Source of the DNA: Dichetophora obliterata
Taxonomy: Eukaryota; Arthropoda; Insecta; Diptera; Sciomyzidae
DNA: 64,000 bases
Assembly (NCBI GenBank): GCA_963920525.1
Contig: OY986438.1
Span: 186,354,388-186,418,387, forward strand
Direction: 5' to 3'
Translations under genes and position numbers: made by a program
In this document: positions 1-12,079 of the stretch, in pieces
How the letters are laid out: every line of letters starts with the position of its first letter
Numbering within the stretch: the first letter of the stretch is position 1
Notes under the pieces: model-generated
Told to the model about the DNA's origin: nothing
Databases searched by the model: none
What the model saw: only the letters and a program-made list of their open reading frames with translations

Positions 1-1059
1 CCTAAATTTATACATGCATTTTCAATACTTACATTTTGTCGTCGTAGGGCAAAGGGGAGTGGCACTTCCCATACAACCCAACTTTGTGCTATCAAATAGT
101 TTTAGAGTTATAAGTCGTACAACGCCGAAATTCAGTATTCGACCTCAATATACACATGCAGTTTCATTGATTCAATGTATGTTCATTGGTAAGAGGGGCG
201 TGGCACCTCCCATTTAACGTAAATTTGCAATATTGAATATCAGCGTCAGAATTCAGTATTCGGCCCCAATTTATACATGCAGTTTCATTAATTACATTTT
301 ATGGGCGTACGACAAGGGGGCGTGAAACCTCCTATTTAACCCAAATTAGAGATATCAAATAGCATTGGGGTTATAGGTCTCACAGCTTTGGAATTCAGTA
401 TTGGACCTCAATGTACACATGCAGTTTCATTGATTACATTTTATGAGCGTTGATCAAGGGGGAGTGGCACCTCCCATACAACGAAAATTTGTGATATCGA
501 ATAGCTTTGGAGTTCAAGGTCGCAAAGCGTCGGAACTCAGTATTCGACCAAAATTTACGCTTGCAGATTTACTGATAAAATTTTTTAGAGTTTGTCGGGG
601 GGGCGTGACACCTCCAATTTAACCCAAATTTGCGATATCGAATAGATTTGGAGTTATAGGTAACTCAGCCTCAAAATTCAGTATTCGACCTCAATGTACT
701 CATGCAGTTTCATTGCTAAAATTTTATGGGCGTAGGGAAAAGGAGAGTGGCACCTCCCATACAATCAAAATTTGTGCTATCGAATAGTTTTGGAGTTATA
801 TGTCGCACAGTTTTGGAATTCGGTATTCGACCTCCATGTAGACATCCAGTTTAATTGATGACATTCTATTAGCGGTGATGAAGAGGGAGTGGCACTTCCT
901 ATACAACCCAAATTTGTTATATCGAATAGCTTTGTGGATATAGGTCGCACAGTCTCAGAATTCAGTATTTGACCTCAATTTAGACATGCTGTTTAACTGA
1001 TAACATTTTATGGGCGTTTGAATAGGGAGAGTGGCAGCAACGCGCCGGGTTTCAGCTAG
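1..1059 (+). repeat. 142-bp tandem array ending in a Helitron-like 3' terminus
   Basis: About eight diverged copies of one monomer recur at roughly 142-bp spacing. The marker acatgcagtttcattgatta-like segment lies near 12, 151, 274, 414, 556, 698, 840 and 982. Each copy also carries an aattcagtattcgacc block and a gggcgtggcacctcc block. The last copy runs into gcaacgcgccgggtttcag and then CTAG at 1056-1059, followed by T. Tandem repeats next to a CTRR end followed by T are typical of non-autonomous Helitrons of the DINE-1/Helentron type. I see no clear terminal hairpin. The left end lies outside the window. Confidence 0.65.
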
Positions 1060-2393
1060 TTATTTATAATTATTTAATAAACATACACAATGGAAAATAT
1101 TAAAACAAAACAGTATTTTGTTTAACTGGCGTAAGGTGTCGGCCAGTGGGTACGAAAAGGCAGTAGGGATATAGGGGTTAAGAAAGATATTGGCATAAGG
1201 TTTCAGCCAATAACATTATTAATTAAAATATTTGTTTTTTATGTCTTTGTATGTGCAACGGAATTCCCGTCGGTCACTAAGCACACACAGCGGCAACGGT
1301 AGAGTCGGATGTAGTTTTACTCCGAAAAGGCACAACAACAACGAATCGAGAGGAACGAAACGAATCTGTAAGAAGGAAGAGATGAGAGTAATGACGCCAG
1401 AGGTACAGCACAACTGAAGCATCGAGAACATTAAAAAGTTATGAAGTCGGGAGTCGAGTTTTAACAGCGAACGAGTACGGATGTGTGCATAAAGTCGAAG
1501 TTGAACATCCAACGAGCACGGACGTGTGCCTTTGCAGTAGTCATAAAGTTTAAAAATCAGTCATATAAGTTAAAGTCAAAGCAACGTAAGAATTTAAAAT
1601 TATAAATTCAAACGCAGACATGAAGTCTTAAATCATTAAACGTAGTAGTTATCATACACCCCATGGAATTGTCAACAGCAGAAACATCAGCGGCTTTTAA
1701 GCAGTGTACCGTCAACGGCATCAGCGACGTCAGCGTCGACCGAAATGTAGCAGCACCAGCGGCGTCGACATAGCAGCGACGCCAACGCCAACGAAACGGA
1801 AGCCGAATAACCTAAGTTCAAATGAAAACAGGATTTGGTGATATAAAATCTTTTATTTAGTTTTTCTTTTGTTTGCCATCTTATCAAATAAGATTATCTC
1901 TTTCTTTTATTGTTTGATCCATAACGTAATTTCATTATTAACCTACCAAGTTTGCCTATGCGACCAACTGCACCTACCCCATCCCTAAATCTCAATTGAT
2001 TTGTGTGTAGTACAAAGTCTCACCAGATCGATTGAAAATACTCTCTAAATTCCACTGCTGTGTCGTACAAAGTCTCGCGCAGTATCCCAAGCCCTATTTA
2101 CCTTCTTTGATCGGTTTGTGTGTAGTACTAAGTCTCGCCTAACTGACCAAAGCCTACACTATCCTTGGATTGAAGAGGCAGACAAACGGTTCCTTTCCTG
2201 TTAACGTAGAATCATAGCTATAAGTAAATTACACCCATATCTAAATAAAAGCATAAGCTTATCTAAATTTCGACAGTTGTCGTTTAAGTGTATAGTAAGG
2301 CTAAGCGTGTAATTAAACTATTGAAATTGAATTTAATCCAAGTTTTAATTTGGTGTCCACAAAATCAAAAGATATAAATTTTTGTAACGGACC
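1060..2393. other. Unassigned UTR- or LTR-like segment with short tandem units
   Basis: No convincing ORF. Base composition is higher in GC than the surroundings. Two related phrases (cgaacgagtacggatgtgtgc and caacgagcacggacgtgtgc) lie 42 bp apart near 1468 and 1510. Three copies of a 57-bp unit with the core gtacaaagtctcgc start near 2002, 2059 and 2116, and aataaaagc occurs near 2243. This could be an LTR or the untranslated part of a retroelement. I cannot define its ends. Confidence 0.3.
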
Positions 2394-3776
2394 TTGGTTT
2401 CCGGCGAGCCACACCTCGGCACAAAAACGCATCGTTACTCTATGTGGCTACTACGTCTCTTATTGCTAAACCCGCCAGAGGACCTTCGGGGAATCTGCCT
2501 GTCCCAAGCCAGGAATGGAAGGGTGAGGGTTTGTTATTGGATGGGCAGTTCATGGGGCACGGCCCATGAACTGATCTCATAATGAGTTCTTTCTGGAGGC
2601 ACGGCTCCTGAATGTTCGTCTGATAACTGTAAAAGAAAAAGGTTTACCTAGAGCCTTGGATGTTGCTGCCAAATTCTTGGAGAAAACATTGTTTTGATAT
2701 TAAGTTATCATAACACCGTTGTTGTAATATGCTTTCGATGGACGATCAATCCAACGTAACTTGAAGAGCGGGGATAGTCATCCATCAATGATTAGGAGAC
2801 CTGATCTATCGTTGTTCTGCAGACCTATCTTAGAATAAAGGTTATTATGTAGGAAACATTTAATCTTCGGACCGTTGTATAAGCAAATTTGTATACAACG
2901 GCTCATGCTTCTTAGTTTTCTGTTAAGGCTTTTTATTAAGTCTTAATTAGGATAACGACGTTGCATAAGTAGAATTGAGGTTAACCCGGTTTTACTGAGA
3001 AACCTATGGTTATTTTTTAACCTAGTCATGTACAATTCGAGTGGCTGAAGGTGTCACAGTCATGTTCTAAAAACTTTTGGTCTGTAGACGGGATGTTGAA
3101 GAGCCTTGTCAGGTGGAGCCTTTTGCCCGGGTATTAACTATCATATGGGTTAGGCCCACGTGGGGTTTTAATAACGCTCTGGCTGTGGTTAGGCCAGAAA
3201 GGCCGGTGTGAGTTACACTTAAGTTGAACTCGGGTTGGTGATTCCCTTAAATTACTAAGAGAATGATGGTAGATTGAATCTCGCTAATTTCAAACAGTAA
3301 ATGTTAGGAAGGTAAGCAACTACCGGATCAATATACTGTTACCTTTGGAATTTGAGTAGAGGCTACGGGGAAACCTAAATAGTCTGAGTTGTGTCCACTC
3401 AGATTGAGGAACTTGGTAACATGTTTACGGTTCCTGTGTAATTGCCGCTTTAGTCTTCGTGTCAAGGAGTGATGACCCTTGATACGACGTTGGATGATTA
3501 TTGCGGCTGTAAAAAAGGTAGTGAGTTATTATTGGTATTGATACCGAGATATCCCAAGGTTATTAAAATAACCAGTCATGTATAAATTCGAGTAGCTAAA
3601 AGTGCTACGGCCATGTATAGCGTCAATCTGACGACTTGCAAGATGACGGTTCTATTGCATGTTGTAAGGCGAACCTTTCAGAGTGGTCTTTCTTGAATTC
3701 CGAAGGGTCGTTGACCGACGTTTCATATTTGTCCCAAGCATTGGAGCACCGTTGAATTAAGCCTTCGCGGCAGGGG
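2394..3776. other. Unassigned non-coding repeat-derived segment
   Basis: No ORF of note. A block of about 60 bp at 3006-3065 (tcatgtacaattcgagtggc core) recurs in diverged form at 3557-3616. Position and composition would fit the 3' untranslated part of the minus-strand LINE that follows, or an unrelated repeat. Nothing in it is diagnostic. Confidence 0.25.
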
Positions 3777-4790
3777 TCAACTGTAAAAACATAGTGGCTT
3801 TCTGTCTCTTATTGCTGAAACTGTAGCATCTTTGTAGTTGAAGTTTGTTACGGCCTTAAGGGTAGAAACAGAATAAGTGAAGATTATGTAATTAGAGCTG
3901 AACTTTTTTGCATATTGTGTTACATATAGAATACCTTCGGCTTCAGCAGTGAAGAGTGGGAGCACAATAATGCATATAACCTTATTGTTATCATCGACGA
4001 CGCTATATGCTGCGCAATGTTCCTTTTGAGTCCCGTCTGTGTACAAGGCCTTCCAATTGCTGTGTGGGATTTGTGATATTTTCTTATATGGACGCAAGTC
4101 GAATATAACTGATTCATATTTTAACAGCAATGCAGGAACAAGGGTCTTAGTTTTTTTGGTTGGAGTTGAATCAATGTTTATACTCGCTGCGGCATTAATA
4201 ATTCTTTATAGAGCTGATTCTAATTAAGTATGCTTTTTTCTCTTAAGTCTGTTATTTTCCAGTAGTGCTACTTTACGGTCCCTTCAGATAGAATTATTTT
4301 TTGGATCAGTCGACCTGTAAATAAGTTAGATCGATCATTTATTGATGGCAACCCACTTTCAGCTAGTATTTTACGAATTGGGGTAGACTTAAATGCTCCT
4401 AGTGCAGTTCTTATTGCGCAGTGGTAGTTCGATTTTATTTTTTGTAGATTTCTTATCGACGTTGCAGCATAGATAGGCAGACCATAGTCAATTTTCGAGA
4501 GAATAGTAGTTTTAACAATATATATTAATATCTTGTGTTTGATTGGAGCTTTTGCCTACTTAGGCACTTTACAATATTTGGTCTGTTTAATAAATTATTA
4601 CATAAATAATTAACATGTTCATTCCATAAGTATCTATTATTAAAAATAATTCCTAAAATTTTTAAATTTTCTCCTTTTTTGATTTTTAATGTATCCAGGA
4701 CAATATCTTGCTGAGTATAATTTCCTTTTTTGCATATATTTAAAAGTTTTGATATAAGAATAGACAATTTTGCTTCACTGTATTCACACC
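3777..4790 (-). pseudogene. 5'-truncated I/jockey-like LINE: RT thumb and RNase H
   Basis: Read on the minus strand, 4767-4525 gives the region just after the RT palm (LKILGIIFNNRYLWNEHVNY). It continues through 4510-4270 (KIDYGLPIYAATSIRNLQ, then ESGLPSINDRSNLF), the usual C-terminal part of LINE reverse transcriptases. After a stop at about 4270, 4130-3777 holds an RNase H domain with ALYTDGT (first catalytic Asp) and an AEAE block (catalytic Glu). The third acidic motif, normally SDS-like, reads TYS, so that Asp is lost. The combination of an RT and a C-terminal RNase H suggests the I group. The palm with its YxDD box is missing, so this is a dead 5'-truncated copy. Confidence 0.8.
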
Positions 4791-7078
4791 AGTGGATTTA
4801 TCTAAATTGTACGTTGATATTTATTGCTATAAAGTGATGTTTCGCTCTGGTTTAAGTGTTTAAAAAAAACTTTTAGTCAAAAAATTGTAAACATAACTAT
4901 TAGTAATCACAGATTAAAAAGTTGTTTATTTATTATTCTTTTCGACACACATTCACCAAATTAGCATTTATATTAATTATTTTAACAGGTTATTTTAAGT
5001 GTTCTAACTTAAAGATGAATGATATGAATAACATTTAGAAAAAATCTTGAATGACGATTGCTGGTAAAGTGGTTTATATTTAGACTAAATAAACTAAAAA
5101 GAGAGTTACCCTTTGAAAAATGTCAAATCACCAGTAAAACAAGTGATAGTTAGTTAGATAGTGGCAATCCCAGGATATCAGCCTTTCAACCACTACACAA
5201 AAATTACGGACTTAATATATACACAACACTTCCAAAAGTATTATAAACTTTTTTCTACTGCACACAATATGCTTTTATTTAACGGCAGCACTGAGCAATC
5301 GTTGGAGTTTGCAACACTGCCCAGCAGAAACTCACTAAAATGAGTGTTTTGTGGCAACATTTTTAATGTCGTTACAATTACTTATATGAATTTCCAGTAC
5401 GAAAATTGTCTTAACCAGAATTGTTCCAGCGCACAGTGTGGTATTTGGTCACTCTAAGAGGACCTAGATCAATAAAAAAACTAATAAACTATAAACCTAT
5501 ATAAACTAATCAACTATATAAAGAAAATAAAAGTAACAAAGTAAAATTCAAAGCAAAACCTAAATTATTTAAGAAAAGTTATAACGCCTTCTTGATATCA
5601 ACAAGAAAGTAATAGAACTATAAGTAACAAAAAAAAATCAGCAAAAAAATGCAAATCTTAGTATTCAAAATATGATATCAAACTTGATATAACAAAATAT
5701 AAATATGACAATATGAAAAGTATACCATTTTTAAAAAAAATAAATTTAAAAAAATATTAAAAGAAAGAAATAAAAATATCCAAAATAAGGGAAGAATAAT
5801 AAAAAACCAAACTAACAAAACAATATATTAAACTTGAATAAAAGTTCGTATAACACGATATGAGGGATGTAGCTGGTTTGAACCTAATGCAGTATTTTTA
5901 ACCTGTCACCGTCGTCCTGTTGCTATGAAAGTCACTAATATGTCACTGTCCTCTAAAACCCCAAAGAAACCTAAAGAAGAAAAAAATGTTTTTATTTTAC
6001 AAAAAGGTAGCTCATACTCAATACTACATGCTCAAGCCTTTGGCTACGAACACGGCTGAAGTGAATGCAACTCTTTCATACCCCAGTTTTGCTGTTTCAG
6101 AACATGATTCAGAAAAAAATTTAATTTCCTTTTCAAAAAGTTATTAAGTTTAGTAATCGGTGTGGTGATATGTTACTTATGGATTAAAACGTAATGACAC
6201 CTATTATTTTTGTTTTTCCCTCCTACCTCCATAGGGGGGGCATTTGCAAACACCCCCACCCAAAAAATTTTTTGCTCGTCTCATCTCAAGAAACCACCCC
6301 CCGCATTATTGTCCTCTAAGTCTGGGACACCCTGTATATCTCAAATGTAGACCACTCATATCATGAAATTTATCTTTTGAAATATTTCTTGAGATATATT
6401 TCATGAGATGAGCTGTCACCTTTCAGTAAAATATGTAAGTGTATGCATTTTTAAGACCTTTTCAAGCAAAATATATTGTAAAAGCATTAAAAGAGTGAAA
6501 AAACATAAAATGATATGGCAAATGGAACAAATTATTAATTTAATTAACTTTCGCAAAAAATTCCAAAATAAAATGTCATGAGATGAAGTGCCCACCTAAA
6601 TATTATAGCATGAAATCTGGATACCATGAAATTCAATTTGACAGTTCGCATGTAATAAAATATTGTAAGTATAGACACTGTGTTACTACAATAACTCAAT
6701 TAGTTTTAAAATAAAACCATCATCACATCGACTTATTATAAAATAATTTATTTAATTTTTATAGGTTTTGCGCTAATAACATCAATAAACAAAACATAAA
6801 AATAAAATTAAATATTTCAGCATCTTTCGTATTTCTTGTTTTTTTTTTTCCTTGTACCATTCTGTGCAGCTTGACTATGAACATATTTTAGTTATGATAA
6901 CAAACCAGTTCGAGGACAAGTGGCAAGAATAAAAATTTGGAAGAAGATTTAAAAACAAAGAAAAAAATATTTATAACTAGATTCGCATAATACAATTTAT
7001 GTCTGTGGCTTAGTGTTGGTATTGGCGTGGGTATATCAAATATATATATTATCTAGTTCAGTGATGTCTAAAGTAAAA

Positions 7079-7079
<1 letters not shown>
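4791..7079. other. AT-rich interval, no gene recognised
   Basis: Mostly A/T-rich sequence with short chance ORFs. A patch at 6210-6338 has C and G homopolymers (cctccataggggggg, then caccccc), followed by gggacaccctgtatat (6323-6338). That last phrase is common at insect DNA-transposon ends, but I found no partner end. Words with catgagatga recur at about 6400 and 6580. Confidence 0.4.

Positions 7080-7080
<1 letters not shown>

Positions 7081-7109
<29 letters not shown>
7081..7109. repeat. (GT)n microsatellite
   Basis: A near-perfect GT dinucleotide run of about 14 units, directly downstream, in transcription sense, of the minus-strand secreted-protein exon. Confidence 0.95.
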
Positions 7110-7202
7110 ATTAGGTTCGTAGCAGTTTCATGTGTGTAAATGAACCCATTTATATGCATTTTTAATAGCTGGCACTTTCACTTCCGTCTAGCGGTTTTCG
7201 CT

Positions 7203-7781
7203 TTAATAACGGTGTCTATAGATACGTCTTTGATAGACTGGTCGCCTGTATTGGTAGCCGGACTGACTGCTGTAGGAATGTCCTGGTAACTGCTGTTGGC
7301 TGTGGTAGTTAACAATTGGTTGATAGTGATGTTGTTGCAAGATTGGCTGTTGGTAGGCGATTTGGTGGTGCTGTAATATTGGCTGATGATGCATGATAGG
7401 CTGGTGGTACGCTATTTGCTGATGTTGAAAAATGGGCTGCTGCACGTGGTACCCAATAGGCTGGTACTGACGTTGTGGTGAAGAGTACGATTGTGCGATT
7501 AGGCGAGCATTGGACGAAGCTGAAGTGTGTGAAATGGGACGCTGAATTGGGCGTGCAGGCATTGGTACAAAGTTTCGTGATTGAATTGGTACGGGTGCGG
7601 GGGCTTGTTGGGGTAATGGTGCTGGTCCTGATGATGTTCCTGGCTCCGGTTCATCAATGTCGATGTATTCAGGCTCAGGTGTTGCAATATCCTGTGGATT
7701 AGGTCCCTGTGTAGCAGAGTCAGGCACCTCAATGGCAGCTGCAAGGCCGACAAGAGCAACCATTGTTATCAGGAAGAATTT
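7203..7781 (-). CDS. Secreted Gln/His/Pro-rich protein, last exon (5' exon not found)
   Basis: The frame is open from the stop at 7203-7205 back past the ATG at 7763. In frame upstream of that ATG are the codons for KFFLIT, so the N-terminal region reads KFFLITMVALVGLAAA, a good signal-peptide core ending in AAA before IEVP. A splice acceptor at 7782-7783 (ttttaaag) would start the exon at 7781. A tiny first exon supplying ATG and a lysine codon is a common arrangement for small secreted fly proteins. The mature part has an acidic Pro/Glu stretch (PEPEYIDIDEPEPG). It then has repeats of QPI(F/M/L/V) alternating with HHQ and IAY, and ends in a Tyr/Arg-rich tail (YRRPVYQRRIYRHRY). This resembles extracellular matrix, cuticle or eggshell proteins only in composition. 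The family is not recognised. Probably a host gene, intact in this exon. Confidence 0.6.
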   Translation of the reverse strand, partial: KFFLITMVALVGLAAAIEVPDSATQGPNPQDIATPEPEYIDIDEPEPGTSSGPAPLPQQAPAPVPIQSRNFVPMPARPIQRPISHTSASSNARLIAQSYSSPQRQYQPIGYHVQQPIFQHQQIAYHQPIMHHQPILQHHQIAYQQPILQQHHYQPIVNYHSQQQLPGHSYSSQSGYQYRRPVYQRRIYRHRY

Positions 7782-7784
7782 CTT

Positions 7785-9017
7785 TAAAAGATTAATTGGG
7801 ATATAAGTTAAAATAATGTGTTTAAATATTTTGTATAATATAATTATGCTTAAATTTCAAAGACCACCTTCTTAAGGTACTATTACAGTGTGTAAAAAAT
7901 TAAAAATCAATTTATTTTTTTCGTTAGAATATGGTTCTTTAAGGTCTTAAGAATACGTATGCAAAATTTTAGAAAAAATATCATATAGAAAAAAAAAGTT
8001 ATAACAAATATTATATTCGTATGTCGCGTGATATTCAGGAACCTTTAAATCTTTAATCGCGTTTATCTCGAAACAAGGTTTTTCGAATCGGCTTCTAAGA
8101 TATCTGCAGTTCTACTTGATCGATTTCGACGAATCTTGATTCATTGTGATCCTTATAGACTCTGTTAAGCACTAGACCCTATAAAAAGCCAAAAAAACTT
8201 TGATTTTTAACTTTCAGACTCTTTGTAAATGCTGGAGACGAAAAGCTAAATGCAAAAATTTTTTAAACACACTAACTTCAACGCCCTGAAGAAAATTAAC
8301 AATAACTATAAGGACAAAAAAATTTTTATTTCCTCGTGAATAAGTTTCATTATGTTAAAAATTAGAATCATTAAAATATATAATACTAGGTAAAAATGAT
8401 TAAAAAAAGTGTTTTTTTAGCTGCACAATGTCATAGTACCTTAATACTGTAAAATTTATAATCGTTAAATTTTTTCTCAATTTTTTTTTTTTTTTTTATT
8501 ACTAATTTAAAAAGTTCTAATGCACAAAACTTGAAGAAATATGAAACTACAAGAGTTCTGACAAGGAGTAAGACCTAGATTCTAAAAAGGTTTAAAAAAT
8601 TTAGTAAAACAATTCTAATAAAATAACTTTTTTTAAGATTTCATTAGAACCACACCATTACTGAGATACAAATCGGCATTGCGAGTGTAATACCGCGGTA
8701 CACGTATATGTTTTGACCGGCTTTACCAAACAGATTCTTTATTTTTCAGAAACGCTCAAGTTCCAAAATTTTGGAAAATAACTGGTGAAATATAATTCTT
8801 CACATATCACACCTGAAAAAAAGTAAGGTCATTGTTGTTGTATAATCTTAATATTTAACATTAAAAATGAGCATTATAATTTTTATTATTATGAAAAGTA
8901 AAGTTTAACAATTTTGAGCTTAAATAGCCAAAATTTAAATCAACTCTCAGTAATCGAGATAAAAAACATAAATACTTTTAGCTAGTCTTAATTGTTTTGA
9001 AAAATATTATAACTAAA
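7785..9017. other. AT-rich interval, no gene recognised
   Basis: Poly-A and poly-T runs and no supported ORF. If 7203-7781 is a terminal exon, this interval probably holds its intron and perhaps its first exon. I did not find a clear ATG-donor pair. Confidence 0.35.
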
Positions 9018-9130
9018 CTAGCTGAAACCTGACGCGTTGCTAACACGCCCCCTTGTTAAAAAACCGTAAAATATTATCAGTTAAACGGTGTGTGTAAATT
9101 GAGTTCGAATACTGAATTCCAAGGCCATAA
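9018..9130 (-). mobile_element. Helitron-like 3' end, single monomer
   Basis: The reverse complement runs ggaattcagtattcgaactc, then a 142-bp-type monomer (gtttaactgataatatttta, gggggcgtg), then gcaacgcgtcaggtttcag and CTAG (9018-9021), followed by T. This is the same terminus as at 1036-1059 in opposite orientation, so the two are copies of one family. Only about one monomer is left here. Confidence 0.65.
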
Positions 9131-9139
9131 AATGATAGT

Positions 9140-10384
9140 TTTAGCCATAACTTTTGATTGGAAAGATATTTTGGGTAATTTGTTCACATAAATTATTTTT
9201 GAGACTTGATTTTTTTGCAAAAAATATAAAAGCAACATTTTGGAAAAAAAAAAAATTTCGCAATAAAATCCATGGGGGTGCCTTTGGTTCTTCTGGTTCT
9301 TTTGATGACAAAAACAGCAAAACAAGTATTGCGCAAAACAGGAAGAATTTTTGCTAATGAATGCTTTGCAAATTTCATCATATTTTACAACAAAAACAAC
9401 ATTTGAGTAATTTTTTGAGAAAAAAGTCAATATTTTTTACTTTTTTTGAAAAAAAGATCATGTCGTTTTCTCATTCTTAGGTAGCGATGTAGTATGAACA
9501 ATTCATTGTACTAAGAAAATTTACAATTTGAAGATATGTAAATGTTCTTGGTGGCAAAAAACAGAAATTTGTTCAAATGCAATTGGCTAAAAATTTCCAA
9601 TTTTTAATTCCCAATGCCCATTTTTAGTGCCGTTGTCGACAGTAACCATACAAACTGAGTTACAATATATTAGTCTTATACAATCAAAACCGTCTGAAAC
9701 AAAGCATTTTTATTTATTCATGGGCTGTAAAAGGGAGTGTGGGCACTTTTGTTTGTATTTGATTACTTGAAATATTAACTCTGATAACAGATGTTGTAAA
9801 TTTGGTGGCCTTTCGTGTTATGCTTGGTTTTCACAATGTTATTTTCAGTGGTCAGTTGTTGTCAATCAAATTGAAAATAACAACATGTTGTCATTTTTTC
9901 TAACTTTGGCAATCTTGGAAAATTAAAAGCAAATAAATTATTAAATGGAGCTATGCAGAAAATGTTCAAGAATTTTATTAAGGTGATATTTCAGGACATA
10001 CACCGTGACACGAGATATTTATATATTAAATTTGACAATCGCAATTTTAAAAGAAGATTTCTTCTTAAATTTTTCACTTAGATCCAGATACATATCTTAA
10101 GGGGAAATTGTAATGGAAACGATAAAAAATAAGCCAAGTTTGACGATATGATGAGTTATGAGAATATTATACACATACGAAGGTTTTGTTAAAGTATTAT
10201 GATTATGATAATAATAAAACTGTTTTCATTTGAAATCATACTGAATTTCAATAGTTTTGTTTTAAGAAAAACACATTTAAAGTTCTTGTAGCACTTCAAT
10301 ATCTATGCATTGATAAAAATAAATGGTTTATTGAAAGTATTTCAATACTTGTATAAAAAAACTCTTTTTCACCAATATTCCGTA
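9140..10384. other. AT-rich interval, no gene recognised
   Basis: No supported coding sequence. ORFs at 9077-9430 on both strands are low-complexity Lys/Phe-rich readings of A/T runs. Confidence 0.4.
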
Positions 10385-10550
10385 CAAATATTTCAGACGT
10401 ACATGGCTAATCGACTTAAGAAGCTATGCTGATCAAGAATATATATACTTTTCTATACCTGCCAAGCTTCTTATCTGCGTTACAAATGAAGTGACAAAGC
10501 TAATACCCCTTTCGCATTTTTGTATGCGTAGGAGTATAAAAATTAGTTAA
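10385..10550 (+). mobile_element. DINE-1/INE-1-like Helitron tail
   Basis: Contains catggctaatcgactt, then gctgatcaagaatatatata, then caaatgaagtgacaaagc, and a closing block with tacccctttcgca and tgcgtaggagtat that can fold back. These phrases in this order are typical of the 3' part of Drosophila INE-1/DINE-1. The upstream part is not recognisable. Confidence 0.7.
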
Positions 10551-10559
10551 TTTTATGCC

Positions 10560-11960
10560 GAAATTCTATATAAATGGACTTTTAGTGTATTCATTACGAG
10601 CTTAAAAAATAAATTTGCCGATTTTTTTAAATTTTTTTTTTTTGTTGCTTAACTTTTTGGACTATCGTAATCAAAGCTCACTAGAACAATACATAATAAA
10701 AAAATCACTGGAAACCAGGTTTTTTATTACGAAATTTTTCCAGATAATATTTCATTTGCTTTGGCTTTTCATGACCGTTTTTGTAGAGCAGTGTACAAAA
10801 CTACTTCATGATTTTCAAAAATTTTTGGAACTAGCCAGGAAATGATAATAAATTTTTTGAGTAATTTTTGGTTTTACAAATTGTATCTCATATTATCAAT
10901 CGATTTTTTTCCCAAAATAGATCTAATTTACAAAAAAAACATAATAAAAAAATGCTTACAATGAAGTAAAGATGCGTGTAAAATGCTTTGTGGAATTTTT
11001 GGATTTTCCAAAAAATGTCAAAATCACCCGAAAATACCGAGAAACGGAAACTTAGTTTTTTATCCTAGAATTTAGAGGCATATTTAGTTTTTCCCAATCA
11101 TATCAAAATTTCGAGATATTTGCGATTACAATTTAGTCACTTTTAGACCCATTTTTAGCTATATTTTCCTTATTTTTGGAAACCAACTATGTTGACCACC
11201 CTCGATTTTGCTTAAACTTTCTGAATGTAATCTACTTATGAAATAAAAACACTAATTTGAGTTAAAAAATTTTACGATTTTTTTTTAAGTTTTTACAAAA
11301 GATTTTGTCAAAATGGAAGAAAAAGCAAAATTGCTTAACTTTTGAAAAAACATAGATTCAAGAAGGCTAACTCGGCTATTTTTAAAAAAAACAATAAAAA
11401 GGTATTGTTAAAAAACTATAAACATTTTTTTTTAAATGAAGATCAAATAAAGGTTAAATATCAAAAATCTGAATATCTCGAGATTTTGATCTGATCAGGA
11501 AAAACTGAGTATGCCACTAAATTCTACAACGGAAATTAAGTTAACTTGTCTCGGCGTTTTTTTGTGTCTTTTCAAAAGTTGAAAATTCACATTGAGTGTA
11601 ATAAGGTTCTATAAATTTCTTGATGAGACTAATGCCAGATCCTGGAAGAGCACACTGGAAAACTTATTTTTTAAAGAATTTTAGCATAAAACTTTTTTCT
11701 GTTTGTATTGGATATCTACATTTTTACTTGAGTGAACAAAGTTAATTTTTTGTTAATTTATTCAAAATAGGTTAAAAAAAGTCCCATCTATCTTTGCGTG
11801 CTTGACAATGTTAAGATGCACCATTAGATCATAGCATTTCTATAGATATTGGTTTGAAACAGTACTTTTTTTATTGTGAACGTGACAAAGTTATTCGAAA
11901 AACGAAATCTTAACCCTTAATAGGACACAAATGTGCACAAATTATTTACTGCTTTATTCT
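10560..11960. other. AT-rich interval, no gene recognised
   Basis: Repeated phrases on the theme of tttcgagatattt and aaattttacgat, but no clean repeat unit and no supported ORF. Confidence 0.4.
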
Positions 11961-11964
11961 GTAT

Positions 11965-12076
11965 CACGAATAAGCACACCAACGATAGGACAGATACGAA
12001 AAGCAATACAATTTTGTATTGAAGAAAGTTTTGCTTTTCGTGCCCTTCTTTCTCATCGTTGGTGTGCTTCTTCGTG
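11965..12076. repeat. Compound 112-nt hairpin
   Basis: The outer arms cacgaataagcacaccaacgat (11965-11986, shown without pairing gaps) and atcgttggtgtgcttcttcgtg pair almost perfectly, including a 15-bp exact core (aagcacaccaacgat). The inner arms acgaaaagcaa and ttgcttttcgt pair again, and the tip has aataca/tgtatt. The result is a long imperfect stem-loop of pre-miRNA-like size. It may equally be the remnant of a tiny foldback element. Confidence 0.6.
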
Positions 12077-12079
12077 AAA

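Noticed and set aside
3777..4227. Overlapping ORFs on both strands near 4 kb
   Set aside because: Only the minus-strand frame 4130-3777 carries RNase H motifs; the others are shadows.
9077..9430. 117-codon minus-strand ORF
   Set aside because: Lys/Phe/Asn-rich reading of A/T runs; the opposite strand is equally open and no motif is present.
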